Positions 1-9,641 are shown, counted from the first letter of the stretch. The stretch: DNA of 64,000 bases from Verrucomicrobiaceae bacterium UBA7681 (GCA_002482965.1 DLGZ01000073.1:62001-126000); one strand, 5' to 3'. The notes: generated by a model from the sequence alone, not told the origin. Numbers and translations: made by a program.

Positions 1-3000
1 TGGAGCGAAGATGAGTTCATTGGCCGTGATCACAGCGATTGGGAATTCGTCCATCCCGATGATGTGCTGCGGGTGAAGATGACGCAGGGCCGCCTGCTGG
101 ACCGGTCTGAGTCACGCAACACCTGCATCAACCGCAACATTACCAGAGATGGGCGGGTGATTGTCTGTGAATGGCATAATTCTGCCTTGCTGAATGAAGA
201 GGGAGAACTGCAATCAATCCTCTCACTGGCTTCGGACATCACGGTGGAGAAAAAAATGGAGGAAGCGCTGCGGGCGATGGCAGAAGGCGTGGATGCACGC
301 AGTGGCGAGACTTTTTTCCAGTCGCTCTGCCTGCAAATGGCCCGCACCGTTGAGGCCAAATACGCCACGGTGGCGATGCTCCTGCCGGAGCGCGACCGGA
401 TGGTGCGGACACTGGGTTTCTGCGCGGAGGGCAAGGTGCTGCCCAACAGGACCTACTCCTTGGTCGGCACGCCATGTTATAACGTGGCCAGTGGCGAGAT
501 CTGTTATTATGCCAGCAATGTGCGGCAGCACTTTCCCGACGACCAGATCCTGCAGGAACTGGGTGCGAACAGCTACATGGGCATGCCGCTGCACGCGACG
601 GACGGGCGCGTGATCGGCATGATCGCTGTGTTCAGCGAACATACGCTGGACCACCGGGAGCGCCTGCAGGCCATGTTCCAGCTCTTTGCGGTGCGTGCGG
701 CAGCGGAGATGGAACGCCACCAGGCAGAGCTGGCCCTGCGGCAAAGTGAAGAACGCTATGCGCTGGCGGCTACGGGTTCCACGGGTGGTGTCTGGGACTG
801 GGACATCCGCACCGGTGGTGTATACTATTCCGCACGTTTCCGTGAGCTGCTCGGTTACAACCACGAGGAGTTTCCCAGCCTGTTTTTTGCCTGGGAGCAG
901 AAAATGCACCCGGCGGACCTGCCGCTGGTGCGTGCAGCACTGGAGAGCCATCTGGAGCAACGCAGTGAATTTTGCATCGAATACCGCATTCAGGTGAAGT
1001 CGGGCGAGTACCGCTGGTTTGAAGCCCGTGGCCAGGCCTTGTGGGACAAACAGGACGAGCCCTACCGCATGGCGGGGTCTGCGCTGGACATTCACGAACG
1101 CAAGCTGGACGAGCAACGCCTGCTGCGCCTGAACCGGCTGCATGCGATGTCCAGCAGCATCAACGAGGCGATCGTCCGCATCCGCGAGCCGCAGATGCTC
1201 TATGAAACGGCGGTAAACATCGCGGTGGAGAAGGGCAGCATGAAGATGGCCTGGATTGGCTTCTTTGATGAAGAGACGAACAGCTTGAAGCCGGCGGCAT
1301 GCGCCGGCAGTTTTCAGAACTATCTCGACGGCCTGACGCTGATCACACGCGGGGATCACCCCTCGGGTCGCGGCCCGGCGGGACGCGCATTTAGAGGCGG
1401 CACCCATGAAATTTCCAATGACATCGAGAACGATGAAACGTTCTACTTTCGTGAGCGCGCGTTGGAGCGTGGCTTTCGTTCCTGCGCCGCCTTCCCCTTG
1501 AAACCAGGCAACATTCCCGTGGGTGTGCTGCTGATCTATGCCGACGAATGCAACTGCTTCCAGGAGGAGGAAATCCGCGTGCTCAGCGCCCTGGCCAATG
1601 ACCTGTCCTTCGCCATGGAAACGGTGGAGCGGGAGAAGGAGCGCCAGCAGGCCATCGAAGCACTGCGCGAAAATGAACGCATGATTTCGACGCTGATGGG
1701 CAACCTCCCCGGTGCCGCCTACCGCTCTCTCATCGATGAAAAATGGACACTTGAGTTTATCAGTGAAGGCTGTTTGGAGCTCACAGGTTACGAAGCAGAA
1801 ACGTTCGCCGGCAGCGGTGAAGTCTTCTTCGGTGATCTGATTCATCCGGAGGATCGGGAGCATGTGCGTGAGACGGTGACAAAGGCCGTCGCTGCAGGGA
1901 AGCGCTTTGAGATGAGCTACCGCATCCGCACGGCGGAAGGCGCGGTGAAGTGGATCTGGGAACGCGGTCAGGGGATTCCTTCCGAAGACGGCGTGATCCG
2001 GCACAGCGAGGGCTTCATGACCGACGTGACTGAGAAACGCCGCATGGAATCCCAGTCCCTGCGCAATCAGCGCCTGGAAAGCATCGGCACACTCGCCGGC
2101 GGTGTGGCGCATGACTTGAACAATGTGCTGACCCCCATTCTGATGTCGCTCACGATTCTGCGCATGAAACTGCAGCAGCCGCGCGACGTGGAACTGCTGA
2201 ACGCCATGGAAAACAGCGCGAACCGCGGTGCGGAAATGGTGAAGCAGATTCTAAGTTTTGCGCGTGGTGTCGAAGGCCGCAACATGCGCCTGCGGCCGCA
2301 GGATGTGCTCCAGGAAATCGAGCAGCTCATCCATGAGACCTTCCCCAAGTTCATCAAATGCCGCATCTCCTGCTCAGAAGAGACGTGGAACGTGGAGGGA
2401 GACCCCACCCAGCTGCACCAGGTGCTGCTTAATCTGTGCGTCAATGCCCGGGACGCCATGCCCGGCGGGGGCGAGCTGGACATCACCATGAACAATGTGG
2501 TGGTGGATGAGCAGTTTGCCAGCATGCATCCCGACGCAAATACGGGACCTCATGTGGTGTTTGAAGTGAAGGACACCGGCACCGGCATCCCGGTCGATGT
2601 GCGGGATCGTATTTTTGATCCGTTCTTCACGACCAAGGAAATGGGCAAGGGCACCGGACTTGGACTTGCCACCACTCTCGGCATCGTCAAATCGCACCAC
2701 GGGTTCATCGATCTCACAAGCCGGATGGGCAAAGGGACAGTGTTTCGCATTTATTTGCCGGCCAAAACGGACATAGAACACAGGGAAATTCAAGTGACGG
2801 AATCCAAGCGCTGCCTTGGACAGGGTGAGCTGATCCTCGTCGTGGATGACGAACCCGCCATTCTTACCGCCACCAAGCACACCTTGGAAGCCTTTGGTTA
2901 CCGGGTGGTCGCAGCCTGTGACGGCACGGACGCCATCGCGACATTCCTGAAAGGCTCTGAAAAACCGGCCGCGCTCATTACTGACATGATGATGCCCAAC

Positions 3001-3201
3001 ATGGACGGACCAACTCTCATCCAGGCGCTGCTCAAAATTCATCCTGCCCTGCCAATCATTGGCGCGAGCGGGCTCAGCCATCAAATGCAGGCGCAGGTCA
3101 ACAGCCTGGGGGTGAAGCATTTCCTGCGCAAACCTTACAATGCCGACGCCTTGCTGGAAGCACTCGGCGACGTGCTGCAACTGGCACGGAAGGCAGCCTG
3201 A
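1..3201 (+). CDS. hybrid sensor histidine kinase/response regulator, 5' end outside window
   Basis: The frame is open from base 1, and the first codons read like the end of a PAS domain (WEFVHPDD), so the start lies upstream and the ATG at 64 is internal. Reading order by nucleotide: PAS tail (1-240), GAF (about 300-710), PAS (750-1100), GAF (1150-1640), PAS (1680-2040), HisKA with phospho-acceptor His at 2110-2112 (GGVAHDLNNVLTP), HATPase with N-box NLCVNARDAM, G1 DTGTGIP and G2 GTGLGL, then a receiver with Asp at 2983-2985 (ITDMMMPNMDG). No membrane segment is visible in this part, so it is probably a cytoplasmic sensor whose input is unknown. It converges on a close paralogue 13 bp away. 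Confidence 0.93.
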   Translation, partial: WSEDEFIGRDHSDWEFVHPDDVLRVKMTQGRLLDRSESRNTCINRNITRDGRVIVCEWHNSALLNEEGELQSILSLASDITVEKKMEEALRAMAEGVDARSGETFFQSLCLQMARTVEAKYATVAMLLPERDRMVRTLGFCAEGKVLPNRTYSLVGTPCYNVASGEICYYASNVRQHFPDDQILQELGANSYMGMPLHATDGRVIGMIAVFSEHTLDHRERLQAMFQLFAVRAAAEMERHQAELALRQSEERYALAATGSTGGVWDWDIRTGGVYYSARFRELLGYNHEEFPSLFFAWEQKMHPADLPLVRAALESHLEQRSEFCIEYRIQVKSGEYRWFEARGQALWDKQDEPYRMAGSALDIHERKLDEQRLLRLNRLHAMSSSINEAIVRIREPQMLYETAVNIAVEKGSMKMAWIGFFDEETNSLKPAACAGSFQNYLDGLTLITRGDHPSGRGPAGRAFRGGTHEISNDIENDETFYFRERALERGFRSCAAFPLKPGNIPVGVLLIYADECNCFQEEEIRVLSALANDLSFAMETVEREKERQQAIEALRENERMISTLMGNLPGAAYRSLIDEKWTLEFISEGCLELTGYEAETFAGSGEVFFGDLIHPEDREHVRETVTKAVAAGKRFEMSYRIRTAEGAVKWIWERGQGIPSEDGVIRHSEGFMTDVTEKRRMESQSLRNQRLESIGTLAGGVAHDLNNVLTPILMSLTILRMKLQQPRDVELLNAMENSANRGAEMVKQILSFARGVEGRNMRLRPQDVLQEIEQLIHETFPKFIKCRISCSEETWNVEGDPTQLHQVLLNLCVNARDAMPGGGELDITMNNVVVDEQFASMHPDANTGPHVVFEVKDTGTGIPVDVRDRIFDPFFTTKEMGKGTGLGLATTLGIVKSHHGFIDLTSRMGKGTVFRIYLPAKTDIEHREIQVTESKRCLGQGELILVVDDEPAILTATKHTLEAFGYRVVAACDGTDAIATFLKGSEKPAALITDMMMPNMDGPTLIQALLKIHPALPIIGASGLSHQMQAQVNSLGVKHFLRKPYNADALLEALGDVLQLARKAA

Positions 3202-3221
3202 GTCTGATGCGGGCTCAGGCT
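3195..3221. terminator. possible bidirectional terminator between convergent kinases
   Basis: An 8-bp perfect inverted repeat, AGCCTGAG (3195-3202) and CTCAGGCT (3214-3221), spans the 13-bp gap and overlaps the last codons of both convergent genes. The T run is weak on both sides, so this is a plausible but unproven shared terminator. Confidence 0.35.
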
Positions 3222-6200
3222 TCGTTCAAAACGTGGTGCAGAGCCCGCAAAATGGTTTCGGCGGTGTAGGGCTTCGGCAGAAACTGCCGCACCCCTGCAC
3301 CGGCGGCCTTCGCAATGCCACTGTTGGAATTGATGCCACTGGCGGCAATGATGCAAACCTGGGGGTTCATTTTCATCAAAACCTGAATCGTGGTGGAGCC
3401 GTCCATGACCGGCATCTGCATGTCAGTCAAAACCAGTGCGATGTCGCTTTGATGTTTTGAGTAAAGGGTCACCGCTTCGGCTCCATCCGCAGCCAGCAGC
3501 ACCCGGTAGCCGTACGCCTCCAGCGTCTGGCGCGTGATTTCCCGCACCGCAGCCTCGTCATCGACGAGGAGGACAAGCTCGTGATTGCCACGCGGCAGCA
3601 CCTGCTCTTCGACCACCGGCTGAGTCTCGGCCTGTGCCGGCTGCGCTGGAAGGTAAACTTGGAAGCAGGAGCCATGCCCCAGTTCGCTGTAAACACGGAA
3701 GAAGCCTCCATGGCTTTTCATGATGGCAAGGGAAGTGGAGAGCCCCAGGCCGGTGCCTTTGCCTATTTCCTTGGTAGTGAAAAAGGGGTCGAAGATTTTC
3801 GGGAGAATTTCCGGCGCCATGCCCATGCCATCGTCTTCGACACTGATCATGATGTGCGGCCCTTCAAGCGCATCAATGTTCATGGCGGCGTATTGTGCAT
3901 CAATCAAAATGTTTGCCGCGCTGATCGCGAGCATGCCCCCGGCAGGCATCGCATCTCGCGCATTGACGCACAGATTGAGCAGCACCTGATGAATCTGGGT
4001 CGGATCACCTGACACGACATCGGTTTCACGCAGCTCATCCTGCAGCCTGAGATGGATGTTTTTTGGAAAGGTGTCACCAACGATGCGTGCCAGATCCAGC
4101 AGGAGGCGGCTGATCTTCAAGGGCGTCTTCTGCCCTTCCATGCCCCTGGCAAAAGACAGCACCTGATTGAGCATGTCAGCGCCACGACGCGCACTGGAGG
4201 CGATGGTCTCCAGTGTTTCCCTGCAAACCTCATCCTTGATGCGCAGGTTCAGCAGATCCACCGACATCATGATCGGGGTAAGGACATTGTTGAGATCATG
4301 TGCGATGCCACCTGCCAGCGTGCCAATGCTTTCCATGCGCTGAGAACGGAGAATTTGATCTTCCAGCCGTTTCTTTTCGGTGATGTCCGTGTTGATGGCC
4401 AGCACACATTTGGGCCTGCCTTCGGCATCGCGAACCAAAGTCCAGCGCCCCTCCACGGTCAGAGCCTCGCCTGCCTTGGTCACCTGCATGATTTCACCTG
4501 CCCACTCTCCCTCGGTCAGCACCTTGCCGTTCTTTTTCTCAAACTGCGAATCATTGACGTAGAGCAGTTCGGACACCTTGCGCCCTTTGGCCTCTTCGGC
4601 GGTCCATCCATAAAGAATTTCAGCGCTTTTGTTCCAGTAGGTGATGTGGTGGTCAAGATCACGCACCAGGATGGCATCGTTGGCCTTGTCGAGCAGTGAC
4701 GCCTGCTGGCGCAGCATGTCCTCGACCTGTCTGCGCTCCCATTGAGCCAGCACCAGTGAGATGAAGTTGGCCATGGAAGTCGCAAAACTCTTCTCCTCGG
4801 GCAGCCAGGTCCGCGGCGGGCCGACATGCTCCTGACAGAGCACTCCGGCCAGCACACCGCCCACATGCAACGGGGCATCCAGCAGGGAGGTGATGCCCAG
4901 CGGCGCGAGGTAGCTGTCCGTGAACTCGCAGGTGCGGGGATCACTCCGCGCATCATCCGCTGCTATGGTTTCATTTTGAGCCATGGCACGAAAATAGGCC
5001 GGGGAATCCCCACCACGCAGTTCAAGACCGGAGGAGTGACGCCGCACGCCAGCCTCAAACAACATCTGGCAGAAGATGCTGCTGCGGCTTTGGTCATACC
5101 GCCAGATGCTGACACGCTCCACTTCCATGGCGTGGGCGATTTCTTCGGTGATCAGACGAAAAGCCGACTCCAGATGGACCGCCTGCATCACGCCACCACG
5201 TATCATCCGGGCCAGTGCGACATGCTGCCTTTCATAACGCAAATTGCTCTTCCACAACCGGTCTGCGGCCTCTTTGCCCGCGGTGACGTCACGCTGTACC
5301 GCCACAAAGTGAGTCGTCTGACCGTTGAGGGCCGTGATCGGCACGATATCAATCTCAACACAGAAGGCCGAACCGTCCTTTTTATAGTTGATCAGTTCCT
5401 CCTTGCTTGGCAGTCCTTGGGCGAGGGCCGCCTGCATTCGGCCCAGGGCAAACCGGTCGGTGGCCGGCCCTTGCAGGAAGCGTGGGCTGCGCCCCAATGC
5501 TTCTTCCCGGGTGTAGCCGGTCTGCCGGGTGAATGCGTCGTTCACGAAAACAATGCGTGGGCCAGGTTCATTCAAAGGCTCAGGCTCGGTGATGAGTACG
5601 ACGTCATTGAGATGGGCCACACAAGCCTCCAGCAGTCGCAGCTGCTCCTGATTGTGGCAGGACTTCGTGATGTCTTTGCAGAGCACCACCATGTGCAGAG
5701 CCCTCCCGGATTCATCCCGAATGGCGGACACGCTGTTTTCCACCCAGGCCACCTCGCCAGTTTTGCTGAGATAGCGTTTCTCCACGATGAAGTCGTTGAT
5801 CTCTCCGTCAATCAACCTCTGGTTCAGTTCCTGCATGCGTGCCGCATCGTCAGGATGCGTGACGGTGGCGAAGGATCTGCCGACCATTTCGTTTTCTGCA
5901 TAGCCGATGATCTGGCAGTAGTGCTTGTTGATATGAAGGAGGATCCCTCCCATGTCCGTGATCGCAAAGCCTACGCTGGCATTCGTGAAGGCATGGCGGA
6001 AGCGCAGCTCACTGCTTTTAAACGTCTCCTCGGCCCGCTTGCGTGAGGTGATGTCGATGCAGGTGATGAGGGCCCCGGCACTGTCATCCACCGGCAGTGG
6101 TATGATCGTGATTTCGAGCCAGCACCTTGCTGCCGAGTCTGACAGGCATGATTCGATCCGCGCGCCCACCGATTGCTGATCCAACACCTCTTTGAGAGCC

Positions 6201-6433
6201 TGCGCCCATCGTGCCCCCCCATCAAACCGGGGTTCGCATTCCATGGCAAAGAAGTCAAAACAGCTGCTGCTGCTTTCCGGCAGACGCAGATCCTGGCCAA
6301 AAACCTCCGCAAAGCGAACCAGCCCGCCGTTCACCGCATGAATGATTCCATGACGGTCCACCGTGATGACCATGCTGCCGGAGAGGCGCTGCGCCTGCAC
6401 ATTCAGCGCAAAATCTGACTTGGCAGACTTCAT
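3215..6433 (-). CDS. hybrid sensor histidine kinase/response regulator
   Basis: The 1,072-aa multi-sensor kinase starts at MKSAKSDF; an upstream in-frame ATG at 6511 would add 26 residues of unlike composition. Order: N-terminal PAS-like domain, PAS (RFRHAFTNASVGFAITD), PAS/PAC with a LOV-like GRSPRFLQGP segment but no photoactive Cys (GRNCRFLQG in LOV), GAF, PAS (ANDAILVRDLDHHITYW), HisKA with His at 4300-4298 (GGIAHDLNNVLTP), HATPase (NLCVNARDAM, GTGLGL) and a C-terminal receiver (LTDMQMPVMDG, FLPKPY). No TM segments are seen. From HisKA to the receiver it closely resembles the convergent gene at 1-3201, so the two are paralogues with different sensor modules. Signal and output are unknown. 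Confidence 0.93.
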   Translation of the reverse strand: MKSAKSDFALNVQAQRLSGSMVITVDRHGIIHAVNGGLVRFAEVFGQDLRLPESSSSCFDFFAMECEPRFDGGARWAQALKEVLDQQSVGARIESCLSDSAARCWLEITIIPLPVDDSAGALITCIDITSRKRAEETFKSSELRFRHAFTNASVGFAITDMGGILLHINKHYCQIIGYAENEMVGRSFATVTHPDDAARMQELNQRLIDGEINDFIVEKRYLSKTGEVAWVENSVSAIRDESGRALHMVVLCKDITKSCHNQEQLRLLEACVAHLNDVVLITEPEPLNEPGPRIVFVNDAFTRQTGYTREEALGRSPRFLQGPATDRFALGRMQAALAQGLPSKEELINYKKDGSAFCVEIDIVPITALNGQTTHFVAVQRDVTAGKEAADRLWKSNLRYERQHVALARMIRGGVMQAVHLESAFRLITEEIAHAMEVERVSIWRYDQSRSSIFCQMLFEAGVRRHSSGLELRGGDSPAYFRAMAQNETIAADDARSDPRTCEFTDSYLAPLGITSLLDAPLHVGGVLAGVLCQEHVGPPRTWLPEEKSFATSMANFISLVLAQWERRQVEDMLRQQASLLDKANDAILVRDLDHHITYWNKSAEILYGWTAEEAKGRKVSELLYVNDSQFEKKNGKVLTEGEWAGEIMQVTKAGEALTVEGRWTLVRDAEGRPKCVLAINTDITEKKRLEDQILRSQRMESIGTLAGGIAHDLNNVLTPIMMSVDLLNLRIKDEVCRETLETIASSARRGADMLNQVLSFARGMEGQKTPLKISRLLLDLARIVGDTFPKNIHLRLQDELRETDVVSGDPTQIHQVLLNLCVNARDAMPAGGMLAISAANILIDAQYAAMNIDALEGPHIMISVEDDGMGMAPEILPKIFDPFFTTKEIGKGTGLGLSTSLAIMKSHGGFFRVYSELGHGSCFQVYLPAQPAQAETQPVVEEQVLPRGNHELVLLVDDEAAVREITRQTLEAYGYRVLLAADGAEAVTLYSKHQSDIALVLTDMQMPVMDGSTTIQVLMKMNPQVCIIAASGINSNSGIAKAAGAGVRQFLPKPYTAETILRALHHVLNEA

Positions 6434-6914
6434 GGCCGAGGGGCTTCCCAGCCTGCCACCTCCATGTGGTATGATTTCGTTCTCACCACTGGTCAGATAA
6501 TACGTGGGCATTTCTTACGCCGGAGTGGTGTATGCGCAAAGAGACACATGGTGGGAACACAACGGCCAGGAGGTGTGAGACCTTGGATTAGATTTGCCCC
6601 TGTAAGTAACAGAAGGGCAATAAAATATGAATTTGGCCATGCTGCTCCTTCGGCCATCGACGGGTGCGGTCAAGATTCTCTGCACCAAATAATTCAGCGC
6701 AGGCAATTTAGGAAAATTCCATAGCCACTATGCAGGCTGGAGGCGATTACCGTCTTCTTTAATGGCCGGTGCCGGCTGCCTTTATTTTCTCTCTACCAGC
6801 CACGTTTCACTGTACATGGCCAAAAGCGCCCCGCGCGTTGCAGCGGAAGGCAAATTCGTCGTGTGGAGATCGTGGGGGCCCATACGGGCAGCCCTGATTG
6901 ACCGCCTTGCAGCA
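6434..6914. other. intergenic region without recognised gene
   Basis: These 481 bp separate two same-strand kinase genes. Open frames here are short and lack family resemblance. The sequence is more AT-rich than the flanks around 6590-6780 and probably holds the promoter of the kinase at 3215-6433. I see no tRNA, convincing terminator or sigma-70 pair. One isolated ATTTAGG at 6708-6714 matches the half-site found at 8831-8867. Confidence 0.5.
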
Positions 6915-8723
6915 TTACAACCTCGCTGGCTGCAGCAGGGCCTGGCCCACGATGTTAAGCAACTCCACCATTCCGAAGGGCTTTGGCAGAAAATTTTCGC
7001 CGGCCTTCAGCTCTTTCGCGTTGTTCAGAGTGGTCGGTGAGTAACCGCAGGTGAAAATGACCGGGAGGGTGGGATCTTCGGCTGCCAGAGCTTTCTCCAG
7101 ATCGAAACCACTGACACCGCCGGGCAGCTTGACGTCAATGAGCGCGAGCTTGATGACTGCCGCCTTCTCGCGCCAGATAGCCCAGGCTTCATTGGCGTCT
7201 GCGGCAGTGAGCACCTTGTGCCCTTGGCTGGTCAGAACGTATTCCATCACCTGCCGTACGGAATCTTCATCATCAACGATCAGAATGGTTGATGCCTCGT
7301 CCGCAGTGTTGTTGCTCAGGAGTTTTTTCTCCGGTGTAGCGGTTGTTGGCGCGGTTCCAGTGGCCACTGGAAGGTAAATCGAGAACTCCGTGCCGACTTC
7401 CAAGACGCTCCTGCCCTCGACCCAGCCACCTTGCATACGCACCAAGCCCTGCACCAGGATCAAAGAGATGTCTGCACCACCTTCTTGATCCGATGAGAGT
7501 TTGGATGAATCAAACAGCCCTGCCAGCTCGGCAGGGTTCAGCCCCTTGCCAGTGTCAGAAATCGTCATGACAACATATTCTCCAGGTTTCGCCTCCGCAT
7601 GGATCTGGCAGGCTGTCTCAGCGTCTGGGATGAAAAGCGGCCTGGTTTGAATCATTAATCTGCCTCCTGCCGGCATGGATTCACGTGCATGGATGAGGAG
7701 ATTGAAAATGATCTGCTCCAAGGCGGCCTGATCTGCCATGACACTCGGCAGATCGGGGTGATGGTTGATCTGGATGGCGATCTGCTCTCCGATCGCTTTC
7801 TGCAGCATTGCAGACTGGCCATCGATGATCTGTCCGAGATGCAGGGGAGTCGGCTGCAGATATTCGCGCCTGTTGAATGACACAAACTGTGAGGTGACGC
7901 CCGCCGCACCCTGCGTGGCGAGGATGAGTTCTTTTAAAGTGGAGGTTGGCAGCGTGCTGGAGCCAGTGCCATTCTGGTTGAGCTGTGCAACTTCCAGATG
8001 ACCTTGAATCACTGTCAGGTAGTTGTTAAAAAAGTGCGCCATCGCATCCGCGAAACGCCCCACGGTTTCCAGGCGCTGGTTCCGGCACAGCTGTTCCTCC
8101 AACTGTTTGCGGTGGTCCTGCTCAAGCCGGAGCCGGTTGCTGACGTCTTCAAAACGCGAGGTCACTTCCAGCAGCTGGGCATTCAGGCTGAGATTGCGGT
8201 GTGAGGTTTGATTCTCTGCACCATGCTTGATCGTGAGTGTGCGGATGAGCTGGGTGATCTCGAAGGGAACCAGCCTGAACTTAAAGACCAGAAGATGAGG
8301 ATTGGAACCTAGGTCGATCGGGATTTGTTCGAATGACTCCAGCTGGGAAACGGCATGCAGCACCACATGCAAGTCGCGCTGGGACTGCCATAAGCGATTG
8401 ATGATGCCTCGATAATCCTTCCCATAAAAAAGGCGTCCATCTATAATAACCAGAGAGAATGGCTTGTGTCCTTGCGCCGCAGCTTCAACCAGCTCCATTG
8501 CTTCCTTCTCACTTGCAGTGCAGACCACAGCGGGGGCGGAAGCTGCAGTTCTAGCTTTGTTGCTGCCATGCTCAGTACCCAGCGTAGCGGAGGAACTGCC
8601 GCTGTGACTCATGTTCTGCAAAGTGTTCGAAATGTGCAGATCCTCCTGCAAGGAACGCTCTTCGGTCAAAATCAGAATCCGACTGCAGGCACTAAGGTTG
8701 TGCTGAATGGTATTTAGATACAT
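6915..8723 (-). CDS. degenerate hybrid histidine kinase with N-terminal pseudo-receiver and C-terminal receiver
   Basis: This 602-aa protein has three parts. Residues 1-170 look like a decayed receiver (RILILTEE start; VIIDGRL at the usual Asp position; a Lys in FKF). The middle has a HisKA/HATPase core with the His kept (MAHFFNNYLTV), but the N-box reads NLLIHARESM, with His where the Mg-binding Asn belongs, and the ATP-lid/G2 motif is lost (EGGADISLIL for GTGLGL). The C-terminal receiver looks intact (LIDVKLPGG, FLPKPF). There is no TM segment. I infer it cannot autophosphorylate normally and works as a phospho-acceptor or scaffold. It is divergent from the 8937 gene across an AT-rich region, suggesting shared control. 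Confidence 0.85.
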   Translation of the reverse strand: MYLNTIQHNLSACSRILILTEERSLQEDLHISNTLQNMSHSGSSSATLGTEHGSNKARTAASAPAVVCTASEKEAMELVEAAAQGHKPFSLVIIDGRLFYGKDYRGIINRLWQSQRDLHVVLHAVSQLESFEQIPIDLGSNPHLLVFKFRLVPFEITQLIRTLTIKHGAENQTSHRNLSLNAQLLEVTSRFEDVSNRLRLEQDHRKQLEEQLCRNQRLETVGRFADAMAHFFNNYLTVIQGHLEVAQLNQNGTGSSTLPTSTLKELILATQGAAGVTSQFVSFNRREYLQPTPLHLGQIIDGQSAMLQKAIGEQIAIQINHHPDLPSVMADQAALEQIIFNLLIHARESMPAGGRLMIQTRPLFIPDAETACQIHAEAKPGEYVVMTISDTGKGLNPAELAGLFDSSKLSSDQEGGADISLILVQGLVRMQGGWVEGRSVLEVGTEFSIYLPVATGTAPTTATPEKKLLSNNTADEASTILIVDDEDSVRQVMEYVLTSQGHKVLTAADANEAWAIWREKAAVIKLALIDVKLPGGVSGFDLEKALAAEDPTLPVIFTCGYSPTTLNNAKELKAGENFLPKPFGMVELLNIVGQALLQPARL

Positions 8724-8746
8724 GTGCTGTATATTAACCCAAAATT

Positions 8747-8752
8747 ATTATA
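8747..8752 (-). promoter_or_regulatory. candidate -10 box for the 6915-8723 kinase
   Basis: A perfect TATAAT lies on the minus strand about 24 bases before the start codon at 8723, inside an AT-rich block (about 8741-8830) unlike the rest of the window. No good -35 could be paired with it, and chance matches are likely in AT-rich DNA. Confidence 0.3.
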
Positions 8753-8830
8753 ATATTAATAAAAATAGATTTATTTTAGCAAAAAATTCAGACCTCATCG
8801 AATAAACTGTAAAATTGAAATGCGATGTCG

Positions 8831-8867
8831 ATTTAGGCGCAGCCTAAATATTGAACCAATATTTAGG
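8831..8867. promoter_or_regulatory. probable operator: three ATTTAGG/CCTAAAT half-sites
   Basis: Half-sites are ATTTAGG (8831-8837), CCTAAAT (8843-8849) and ATTTAGG (8861-8867). The last two belong to a perfect 10+5+10 dyad, CCTAAATATT-N5-AATATTTAGG (8843-8867); the first two form a second dyad, ATTTAGG-N5-CCTAAAT. The centre of the site lies midway between two divergent start codons (8723 and 8937). No T run follows, so an operator is more likely than a terminator. The binding protein is unknown; the NarL-type regulator two genes away is an obvious candidate. Confidence 0.55.
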
Positions 8868-8936
8868 TGCTGAGAGAGGCGGTCTGTGGATCATTCTAAA
8901 TGCAGCGACTTAATAATATAAATTATTTAGCCCCGC

Positions 8937-9641
8937 ATGCATCCACCCGCCCTAGAAATGGAAAATAATTTAGCCGCAACACTGCTACAGGCACTGAGCT
9001 GTCTGTTAAAAGAAGAAGATGCTCAGCGGGCCGATCTTGCCCATTTGTTGCATAAAGACATGGCCGGAGGCTTGGTGGCCTGCGCCTCGCTGGGTGAAAT
9101 GATGCGGCACGAACTGGCGAACGGTGGGAATACAGCAAGCGTCGTGAAGCTGCTGGGCAGCCTGGATTCCACTCTCCGGCAGACGCTGCAACTCGTTCGC
9201 GACATGACTGAAAAGCAGTTTCCGCCCGTTTTAAAAGCATTCGGGCTGCATGTGGCGCTGCAGCAGCTGGTGCGCAATGTGGGCGAAAATTTTGCCGGCT
9301 CTCTGGTGCTACACCTCAGCGGTGATGAGCCGTCATTTGATCTGGCCAGCCGGCTCAATCTGTTTCGTATCATGCAGGCATTATTGACACATTGCGTGCG
9401 ATTTGCCGACACCTCATGGGTGGAAGTGACCTGCCGGGCATCTGCTGAGAAGCTGGAAATCACCATCGATCACGATGGGGGTGACAGCATCTGGAATGAG
9501 ATGGGTTCCGGCTCGGAAATGGCCGTCATCGAAGCCAGATGTGCCCTGCTGGGATCCCGCATGCAGGTCATGGGCGCCGGCCCGGGCGGCAGTTCACGAA
9601 TTTCCCTGATGGCGCTGCCACCGCCCCAGTCCGCAGCATAA
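8937..9641 (+). CDS. small cytoplasmic NarX-type histidine kinase, degenerate catalytic site
   Basis: This 234-aa protein has no TM segments or separate sensor domain. A HisKA_3-like dimerisation helix carries His39 (HLLHKDMAGGL), and the C-terminal half follows the NarX/DegS ATPase layout (AVIEARCALLGSRMQV corresponds to the usual GL..M.ERA..LGG segment). The N-box position reads LLTHCVRFA, with His for Asn, and the G1 box reads DHDGGD rather than D.G.G, so ATP binding is doubtful. A start at 8958 (MENNLAA) is also possible; neither start has a clear Shine-Dalgarno. It lies 26 bp ahead of a NarL-type regulator, so the two form a kinase-regulator pair in which this partner may act as a phosphatase or sequestering protein. 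Confidence 0.75.
   Translation: MHPPALEMENNLAATLLQALSCLLKEEDAQRADLAHLLHKDMAGGLVACASLGEMMRHELANGGNTASVVKLLGSLDSTLRQTLQLVRDMTEKQFPPVLKAFGLHVALQQLVRNVGENFAGSLVLHLSGDEPSFDLASRLNLFRIMQALLTHCVRFADTSWVEVTCRASAEKLEITIDHDGGDSIWNEMGSGSEMAVIEARCALLGSRMQVMGAGPGGSSRISLMALPPPQSAA

Noticed and set aside
223..2112. 629-aa open frame on the minus strand
   Set aside because: It lies wholly opposite the hybrid kinase gene whose motifs are clear. Its protein has no domain-like pattern, and high G+C makes long opposite frames common.
6762..7040. 92-aa frame in the gap between two kinases
   Set aside because: Its second half is opposite the receiver end of the 6915-8723 gene, and the first half has no start signal or family resemblance.
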